Of a stretch of 49,759 bases of DNA, positions 48,101 through 49,759 are shown one piece after another (the stretch's first letter is position 1; every line of letters begins with the position of its first letter). This stretch comes from Dehalococcoidia bacterium (GTDB lineage: Bacteria > Chloroflexota > Dehalococcoidia > Dehalococcoidales > Fen-1064), in contig DUFD01000048.1 in the NCBI GenBank assembly GCA_011171075.1, forward strand, positions 1 to 49,759, in the 5' to 3' direction. A program made the position numbers and the translations under genes. Under the pieces are notes generated by a model. The model saw nothing but the letters and a program-made list of their open reading frames with translations, did not search any database and was not told the DNA's origin.

Positions 48101-49759
48101 GACATGCCTCAGTTCAAGTCTTACGGTCTCACCGCTGCTAACGTTAAACTCGTTGCTTTCTCCGGTGATGATACCATCAATAGCCTCAATAGTATTGTCA
48201 GTGCCAGCAGTGGTTATAGTGACATCTCCCGTCCAGACACCGGCAGTAAAGTCGCCCGTCTCCACGGGCGTAATTGTTCCAGTGTCGTCACTGAGGTCTG
48301 CCCTGCCAGTGTAGTCGGTGATGGTGTTGCCGTACACATCGACAGCCGTGATTGTGATGCTAAAAGGTATCCCGGCTACCTGCGGACTGGGTATGGTAGC
48401 AAAGATGAAATGGTGAAGCGGGCCAGGCTCAACGTCAAACTCGTTGCTTTCTCCGTTAATAGCACCGTCAGTAGCCTCAATAGTATTGTCAGTGCCGGCA
48501 GTGGTTATGGTGACATCTCCCGTCCAGACACCGGCAGTAAAGTCGCCCGTCTCCACCGGCATTATGGTTCCAGTGTCATCGCCGAGGTCTGCCCTGCCCG
48601 TGTAGTCGGTGACGGTGTTGTTACATGCATCGACAGCCGTGATGGTGATGCTGAAAGGCACCCCGGCTACCTGCGGACTGGGTATGGTAGCAAAGATAAA
48701 ATGGTCATGGGGGCCAGGCTCAACGTCAAACTCATTACTTTCTCCGGTGATGCTATCATCGGTGGCCGTAATAGTATCATCAGTTGAGGTGGCGGTTATA
48801 ATGACATTTCCTGTCCAGACACCTGATATGAAATTACCCGTGACCGGCCCGTCTGTAGAAACCGCCTTTACGGTACCGGTGTCGTCACTGAGGTCTGCTG
48901 TGTCCGTGTAGTCAGTGACGGTGTTGTTACATGCATCGACAGCGGTGATTGTGATGCTGAAAGGCACCCCGGCTGCCTGCGGGTTGGGTATGGTGGCAAA
49001 GATGAAGTGGTCAAGCGGTCCACTCTTGACAAACAAGGTAGCATCAGCTTCTTCCCCGTAGTAATCACCGGTTACCGTCCATCTACCTGCATTCTCAGAG
49101 TTATAGGTATTATGAGGTGACCAGTTGCCACCAGCCGCAGTATTTATGGAGAAAAAGGTGTCTGAGGTAACATCACCCAGACTAGTGTTGTACGCGTCAT
49201 AGGCCTCAGCAGTATAGGCCAGGGATTCACCGGCAGTGATGTTGTCAATATCAAGATACGATGAGATTTTTATATAGTCTACGACAGGGGTCTCTTCTGT
49301 AGCCGTGTTACTCTCCGGGTCAGGGTCGTATTCACTGCCACCTATCGCAGCAATATTTTCAACACTTACCTGTGTGATTTCCTGGTTAATGGTGACTACC
49401 ACCGTTAGTGTTATCTCACCATCGCTGGCCAGGTCTCCTATATTCCAGGTAATCGTTCCATTGCTGAGGATGCCACCATCCGCCGATACCAGAGTGACTC
49501 CATCCGGCAGCTCGTCCGTGACGACTACCCCGGTGGCATCACTGGGACCATTATTTCTAATGGTAATTGTATATGTTAATTCTGCTCCAGCTATTACTAA
49601 CTGTTTATCACCCGTCTTGGTTATCGAGAGGTCCGCTCGCCTCTGAAAACCAAAATTGACAGTGGCCGTGCCTCCAGCCACCACGTATACATCATCAACA
49701 GGATTGGGCGTAGTCCCTATATACCCGGACGGTGCCGTAACCTCTACACTGTGTGTACC
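45176..49759 (-). CDS. Giant multi-repeat membrane-anchored surface protein, 5' partial
   Basis: At least 1527 residues; the frame is open to the window edge. Modules from the N-side: the tail of a carboxypeptidase-like or SdrD-type repeat (GTTPNPVDD); DUF11 (LTYTITIRNNGPSDATGVVV); a filamin/Ig-like module (AGESLAYTAEAYDAYNTS); four Ig-like repeats with DHFIFATIPSPQVAG and TVTDYTGRADL; a Big_1-like module (ITNESGEADAVITSTLVGDT); four SdrD-B type repeats (IYGTVFNDANGNG, DDGELGIPDV, DEFGRYTF); a second copy of the filamin-like module (AGESQTYTARAYDTTG); a CARDB-like domain (VEVTNIGGEGGTYTAFLKLDG); and a single C-terminal helix (LVLGLPAGLILLALLLWYL) ending in a basic tail. Likely an adhesin or S-layer-linked protein. 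No LPxTG motif. Confidence 0.9.
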   Translation of the reverse strand, partial: GTHSVEVTAPSGYIGTTPNPVDDVYVVAGGTATVNFGFQRRADLSITKTGDKQLVIAGAELTYTITIRNNGPSDATGVVVTDELPDGVTLVSADGGILSNGTITWNIGDLASDGEITLTVVVTINQEITQVSVENIAAIGGSEYDPDPESNTATEETPVVDYIKISSYLDIDNITAGESLAYTAEAYDAYNTSLGDVTSDTFFSINTAAGGNWSPHNTYNSENAGRWTVTGDYYGEEADATLFVKSGPLDHFIFATIPNPQAAGVPFSITITAVDACNNTVTDYTDTADLSDDTGTVKAVSTDGPVTGNFISGVWTGNVIITATSTDDTITATDDSITGESNEFDVEPGPHDHFIFATIPSPQVAGVPFSITITAVDACNNTVTDYTGRADLGDDTGTIMPVETGDFTAGVWTGDVTITTAGTDNTIEATDGAINGESNEFDVEPGPLHHFIFATIPSPQVAGIPFSITITAVDVYGNTITDYTGRADLSDDTGTITPVETGDFTAGVWTGDVTITTAGTDNTIEAIDGIITGESNEFNVSSGETVRLELRHVGSDSNTVGTEHTLIVTAYDDEDNPVLNEVITWAIVSGPGDFVSRQMITNESGEADAVITSTLVGDTVVKASVSETVYATATKTWTADELDHFNFSAIFSPQVAGVPFTITITAVDEYNNTVTDYTGRADLSDGTGTIAPVETGDFTLGVWTGEVTIHTTGTDNTITATGDTITGESNEFDIEPGPTVSGFVFNDTDRNGVYDAGEIGIGGVTIELFRGETVLRTTLTAGDGSYSFLNVTPGNYRVVETNLPGYNSTTPDEVPITVVLGEDEEVDFGDVLSGPEDPAVIYGTVFNDANGNGVQDDGELGIPDVNVTLDDITPTTTDEFGRYTFSVDSAGVHTVVETDPDGYFSTTPNGVHVDITLGDSYQVDFGDAIIKSVFAVIYGTVFDDANGNREQDDGELGIPDVTVTLDDTTSTTTDEFGRYMFRVDIAGVHTVVETDPDGHFSTTPNEVHVDVTLGEDYQVDFGDAARESEFASIYGTVFNDTNGNTDWDDDELGIPGVTVTLRVESTAINATTTDGFGRYMFKVEVPGVYTVEETDLAGYTSTTSNEADFEVALGNDYVANFGDRIPPPIRRLGYIVISPETISIYAGESQTYTARAYDTTGASMGDVTSFTAFSIQVGAGGNWSGNTYTSENIGQWRVTGTYLDKSDTAILNVAAEPVNGGDDEEPDEEEPDYFTVNFLGEITRVPMADTGELLATMEAPSPDGRHLLEIQQGTIVADSEGRVVTLIEITEAENPGLPDNTTLLGKAYDFRPSGTEFSIRASVTLGYELDELPENVVSVALACYTDEFGWTEFASRGGVVAELGKETADVEHFTIFAVLARVSTHTPPGSDQEFADFLLDNLIITPLRSEIWEFLTFVVTTGEDATITVEVTNIGGEGGTYTAFLKLDGIIIATQKVSLEPGQTETITFDVGPNDPGTYQVEIGGLSGEFESSVWINWGLVLGLPAGLILLALLLWYLRKRRQAQAV

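Noticed and set aside
46736-48787. Long plus-strand ORFs (46736-47437, 48068-48787) opposite the giant surface-protein gene
   Set aside because: They are antisense shadows of the repeat modules; their internal repeats mirror those of the real minus-strand gene.
1-49759. CRISPR array, prophage or transposase
   Set aside because: I saw no regularly spaced repeats, phage structural genes or transposase in either strand; the only repeats are the hairpin elements and the modular repeats listed.

Overview
The window looks like a chromosomal segment of an anaerobic Chloroflexota bacterium, most likely a Dehalococcoidia-type lineage. This rests on the gene set: a fabK-fabD-fabG-nusB-acpP cluster behind DUF177 and rpmF, several class III CoA-transferases and SDRs, B12-dependent acyl-CoA mutase genes, a soluble NuoEFG-like module, an arylsulfotransferase-like protein and a DUF5679 zinc ribbon. 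It is an inference; no rRNA gene is present to confirm it. Most genes are moderately GC-rich. The stretch from about 23.2 to 25.6 kb is visibly AT-richer and carries repeats.

Layout: 1-2.4 kb holds an acyl-CoA carboxylase carboxyltransferase subunit (5' end off the window) and holA. 2.4-6.4 kb is a tight operon led by a Fur-family regulator: a 52-residue coupled ORF, a ferredoxin-like protein, then NuoE-, NuoF- and NuoG-N/HoxU-like subunits of a soluble NAD(P)H diaphorase with no hydrogenase or dehydrogenase partner beside it. 6.4-9.1 kb (minus strand) has DUF5679, a DsbA/FrnE-like protein, a radical SAM protein and a methyltransferase. 9.2-14.2 kb is the DUF177-rpmF-fabK-fabD-fabG-nusB-acpP-HAD operon. 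14.2-14.9 kb has GC-rich palindromic repeats, tRNA-His and tRNA-Arg(TCG).

Downstream of tRNA-Arg, 15.3-25.6 kb is an accessory block and the most unusual part. It encodes (a) a one-chain fusion of a cytoplasmic TIR domain, one membrane helix, two InlB-B-like repeats and a complete oligopeptide-type solute-binding domain; (b) a PfkB-like/AAA+ ATPase with tandem RyR domains at the C-terminus; (c) a divergent two-helix membrane protein with two RCK/TrkA-N domains and again tandem RyR domains; (d) a NUDIX hydrolase and (e) an acyltransferase-3 membrane protein. A hairpin-forming repeat follows each of the last three genes. I propose a sensor-effector signalling or conflict system: the extracellular binding domain controls a TIR NADase, RyR domains read a nucleotide-like signal, and a channel-like RCK protein and an AAA+ protein act as effectors. 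The link is by context only.

25.7-36.5 kb carries arylsulfotransferase-like, SDR, carboxymuconolactone-decarboxylase-like, PadR (with a near-consensus promoter and a 28-bp perfect palindrome), transglutaminase-like, CoA-transferase, PHP, crotonase and radical SAM-PDZ genes. 36.6-42.5 kb is a B12 acyl-CoA isomerisation locus: MeaB and MmgE/PrpD on plus, convergent with B12-binding subunit, CoA-transferase and mutase large subunit on minus. The mutase is divergent at the active-site loops, so its substrate is probably not methylmalonyl-CoA. 42.7-49.8 kb is a cell-surface cluster: DUF4349/PKD lipoprotein, subtilisin-like protease and a giant multi-repeat membrane-anchored surface protein whose N-terminus lies outside the window.
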